Shown here: piece after piece, positions 61,671 to 64,000 of the stretch
Layout: each line of letters opens with the position of its first letter
Numbering within the stretch: position 1 is the stretch's first letter
NCBI GenBank assembly: GCA_016937945.1
Contig: JAFGVP010000013.1
Coordinates: 1-64,000, forward strand
DNA length: 64,000 nucleotides
DNA from: Pontiellaceae bacterium
GTDB taxonomy: Bacteria; Verrucomicrobiota; Kiritimatiellia; Kiritimatiellales; Pontiellaceae
Direction: 5' to 3'
Program-made: the position numbers and the translations under genes
The notes under the pieces: model-generated
What the model saw: only the letters and a program-made list of their open reading frames with translations
Database searches by the model: none
Told to the model about the DNA's origin: nothing

Positions 61671-63030
61671 GGGGCATTTCCCTGTAGAGGGTGTTATATG
61701 CGGAAAACGGAATTTTGGTTCCGTCCGGTTGTAGAACATGGGCACATTCCCGGCAGGCGCGGTTCAGGTCAAAATTCCAGTCATCGAGAAAGCCGGAGAC
61801 CGTCAGGTGGAAAAACCGGTCATGCACGAGGCGGGAGCGCTCTTCGATTGATCGGCTCAGCAGGTCGGGCGGGAGCCGCTTGGTCAGCGCTTCCAGGATT
61901 GGTCCTCCCTTGCATAAGCAGGCGCCGGCGGCGGCTTCCATCAGATCCTCGACCGATGCGGTGAGCGGATTTCCTTTCCACGCGTCGGACAGCACTCTCG
62001 GAATCGGCTGCCATGTTTTATTGATCTTTTCGAGATAGACCATGCTTGCCAGCCCGCAGGAGAGCGGAATGAAATCCTCGGTCCCGACCAGGCTGCCTGC
62101 AGATTGACTGAGCACATTGACAATTTCAGTCTGAGTTACCCGCTCTTCCGGTATACCCTGCTCCGGGTTTCGTCCGAAATAGGCCTCGCACTGATAATTA
62201 ATGCCCCGCACCGCAGGATGTTCGATGGCAAATTGAAGGAGCTCTCCGACCGATTCCAGATTCAGGTTCCGGCGCACGGTAACCACCAGTGTTGCTGGAA
62301 TTCCATGCTCCGCCAGAAGGTTCAGCGCCCGCAGTTTTTCTTCCAGAAGCGCCTTGCCTCGAAGTGTTTCGTAAATCCGGTCGTTCAATCCATCAAACTG
62401 GAGATAAACCTCAAATCCGTTTCCCAGTCGGGCGAGCTCCGCGACATCAATACGGCCGTCCTGCAGCGCCAGCCCGTTGGTGTTGAGCATTACATATTTA
62501 AACGGCCGCTGCATGGCGGTGCGAAGAATAGGAAGAATTTGCGGGTGCGTGGTGGGTTCGCCGCCGCTGACCTGCAGGATTTCCGGCTTTCCGTTGGCGG
62601 ACTCCACGGCGGAATCGAGCATTCGTTCAATGGTTTTCAGTGGAAGGAAAGAGCCGCTTCCTGAGTCGGCATAGCAAACCGGACAGCCCAGATCGCAGGA
62701 ATCGGTGATTTCGATCAGCGCGATGCAGCTTTTCTGTCGATGCGCCGGGCACAGCCCGCAGTCAAACGGACAGCCGCGTTCTGCCGTTTTCTGGCTGTTT
62801 TCCGGTGCGGTATTCGGTCGCCGGCTCGATTCCCACCGCCGGTAAAGGGCGGCATCATGTTCGACGAGGGTATCTCTGGAGCCGCAGGCCGGGCAGTCGG
62901 AGTGAAGGTAGAGAGCTCCGTTGAGTTCGACGGTTTGCGCCGGAACCGCCGTTCTGCAGGCTGCACAATAAGACTGAGTATGAGTTAATAGTTCCATTTT
63001 GAGCCATTCTGTCATGGGCCATGACGCCAT
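61663..63030 (-). CDS. Tes/MJ0619-like radical SAM protein
   Basis: About 455 residues from ATG 63030; ATGs at 63015 and 62997 are alternatives and none has a strong ribosome site. An N-terminal zinc-ribbon-like part (Cys22/25 and Cys46/49) leads to CPFDCGLCPAHRQKSC (Cys87, 91, 94, 102) and the radical SAM site Cys112-x3-Cys116-x2-Cys119 in SCDLGCPVCYAD, then VSGGEPT. This order of CPxDCGLCPxH plus CDLxCPVCYA is characteristic of the MJ0619-like family, to which the archaeal tetraether synthase Tes belongs. C-terminal cysteines (GACLCKGG, CRECAH) complete the set. It leads an operon of membrane-lipid-type enzymes. Confidence 0.85.
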   Translation of the reverse strand: MASWPMTEWLKMELLTHTQSYCAACRTAVPAQTVELNGALYLHSDCPACGSRDTLVEHDAALYRRWESSRRPNTAPENSQKTAERGCPFDCGLCPAHRQKSCIALIEITDSCDLGCPVCYADSGSGSFLPLKTIERMLDSAVESANGKPEILQVSGGEPTTHPQILPILRTAMQRPFKYVMLNTNGLALQDGRIDVAELARLGNGFEVYLQFDGLNDRIYETLRGKALLEEKLRALNLLAEHGIPATLVVTVRRNLNLESVGELLQFAIEHPAVRGINYQCEAYFGRNPEQGIPEERVTQTEIVNVLSQSAGSLVGTEDFIPLSCGLASMVYLEKINKTWQPIPRVLSDAWKGNPLTASVEDLMEAAAGACLCKGGPILEALTKRLPPDLLSRSIEERSRLVHDRFFHLTVSGFLDDWNFDLNRACRECAHVLQPDGTKIPFSAYNTLYREMPRV

Positions 63031-63125
63031 CAAGGTATTTTCCCGTTTTTCTTTGTGCGTTTTGCCGGATGAACAGCTATCCTTCCCGCCATCTTTTTCA
63101 ACGCATTGGAACGAAGGAATACAGC

Positions 63126-64000
63126 ATGATTTACAGAATTGAGATCGGATTGAAAGACGGTGTGCCGGATGCACGCGGTCGTGGAGTGATTCATCGAGCT
63201 GCCGGCGCCCTGAAGATGGAGCTTACGGATTGCCGCACTCGCGACATCTATAAAGTGGTTGCAAATATTGATGATTCGCTGGCGGCCACGGTCCAGAAAA
63301 CCTTTGCTGATCCGGTGGTGGCCGAGTCCGCCATGGGGCGCCTTCCGGCGCCGGAATCCTTTGACTGGATGCTCGAAGTCGGATTCAAGCCGGGTGTGAC
63401 CGATAACGTTGGCCGTACGGCCCGCGGAGCTCTCAAGGATATCGTCGGTCGTGACCTCGATTGGGAAGAACAGGTTTATACCTGTATTCAGTATTTCCTT
63501 TCCGGCAGCCTCAGCCGTGAAGATGTTGAGCATCTGGGCAAAGACCTGCTGGCCAATACCCTGATCCAGACCATTTCCGTCTTCTCGAAGGAGGAATGGC
63601 TGGCGTCCGATCCGGATGTCAGTGCCCCGATTTTTGACGATCATCCCGAGATCAAGGTGAACACCATTGAGCTTCCCGATGATGATGCGGCGCTGATGAA
63701 GATTTCCAGTGACGGCATTCTGTCGCTCTCGCTCGACGAAATGCGGGCCATTCGTAACCACTACCTGCGCGACGACGTCAAGGCGCACCGCGCCGAGCTC
63801 GATCTGCCGGAATGGCCGACCGATATTGAGCTCGAATGTATCGCCCAGACCTGGTCCGAGCACTGCTCCCATAAGATTTTTGCCGGAACGGTTAACTACA
63901 GGGACGAAGAAACCGGCGAAGAAGAGACCATTCATTCGCTCTACAAAAGCTATGTTAAAGCCTCCACCAAAAAGGTCGAAGAGTCGATCGATTGGCTGGT
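63126..64000 (+). CDS. purL: Phosphoribosylformylglycinamidine synthase with PurS-like N-terminus (3' end outside window)
   Basis: The first 291 codons are visible. Two PurS-like blocks occur in tandem: YRIEIGLKDGVPDARGRG (residues 3-20) and LEVGFKPGVTDNVGRTARGA (about 84-103). The PurL catalytic region begins with IAQTWSEHCSHKIFAGTV, which carries the active-site His. This PurS-PurL fusion is an established arrangement in several phyla. The enzyme converts FGAR to FGAM using ATP and, with PurQ, glutamine. GAAGGAA precedes ATG 63126. It is divergent from the radical SAM gene, with under 100 bases between starts. Confidence 0.93.
   Translation, partial: MIYRIEIGLKDGVPDARGRGVIHRAAGALKMELTDCRTRDIYKVVANIDDSLAATVQKTFADPVVAESAMGRLPAPESFDWMLEVGFKPGVTDNVGRTARGALKDIVGRDLDWEEQVYTCIQYFLSGSLSREDVEHLGKDLLANTLIQTISVFSKEEWLASDPDVSAPIFDDHPEIKVNTIELPDDDAALMKISSDGILSLSLDEMRAIRNHYLRDDVKAHRAELDLPEWPTDIELECIAQTWSEHCSHKIFAGTVNYRDEETGEEETIHSLYKSYVKASTKKVEESIDWL

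Overview
The window looks like a chromosomal segment from a carbohydrate-degrading member of the PVC group, most likely Kiritimatiellota or a close relative. This is inferred from several features together: polysaccharide-degrading enzymes in operons, a Cys-type sulfatase with its anaerobic maturase, secreted proteins with the short 'RSxxLxGxW...FYRL' module common in Verrucomicrobia-like genomes, a PEP-CTERM protein, and a PurS-PurL fusion. No rRNA, tRNA or CRISPR array was seen. All names rest on reading translated sequence and remembered family motifs; no database search was run.

Layout. 1-6207 (minus): the four-gene circularly permuted ATP-grasp / alpha-E / transglutaminase-DUF2126 / ATP-grasp system, a predicted but uncharacterised peptide-ligation and cleavage module. 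6208-7367: a decayed stretch with remnants of regulatory genes. 7368-31300: a polysaccharide-utilisation region. It holds a GH28-GH105 fusion, an anaerobic sulfatase-maturating enzyme, a large secreted protein broken by an in-frame TAG, an AraC regulator, and a long plus-strand operon (ribokinase, nucleoside-hydrolase-like protein, GH106-like rhamnosidase, GPH sugar symporter, sulfatase, GH78 rhamnosidase, GH2 enzyme). A PEP-CTERM protein and another GH2 enzyme follow on the minus strand. Together these suggest degradation of a sulfated polymer rich in rhamnose, uronate and galactose. Four copies of an ungapped 34-base motif sit upstream of four transcription units here, all oriented toward the gene, and probably mark a regulon of the local AraC protein. 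31301-32460: an acyltransferase fragment and an IS4-type transposase remnant.

32543-51662 is mostly housekeeping: amidase, TPP-riboswitch-controlled thiC, a LacZ-type GH2 enzyme, a frameshifted membrane protein, an LptF/G permease, zwf, cutA, two secreted proteins of unknown function, truA, a hybrid histidine kinase and a DEAD-box helicase with a DbpA-type RNA-binding domain.

51729-55047 (minus) holds the most interesting unrecognised unit: a 22-residue lipoprotein-like peptide, a methyltransferase, a radical SAM/SPASM protein and two paralogous membrane proteins. All are joined by 1-4 base overlaps and sit behind a tetO-like palindrome. 55117-60043 contains an SDR, secreted HEAT-like and Met-rich proteins, and an AIM24-family protein. 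60096-63030 (minus) is a second radical SAM operon, with a Tes/MJ0619-like radical SAM protein followed by an ICMT-like methyltransferase, an Lgt-like transferase and a small membrane protein; it may act on membrane lipid. The window ends inside purL.
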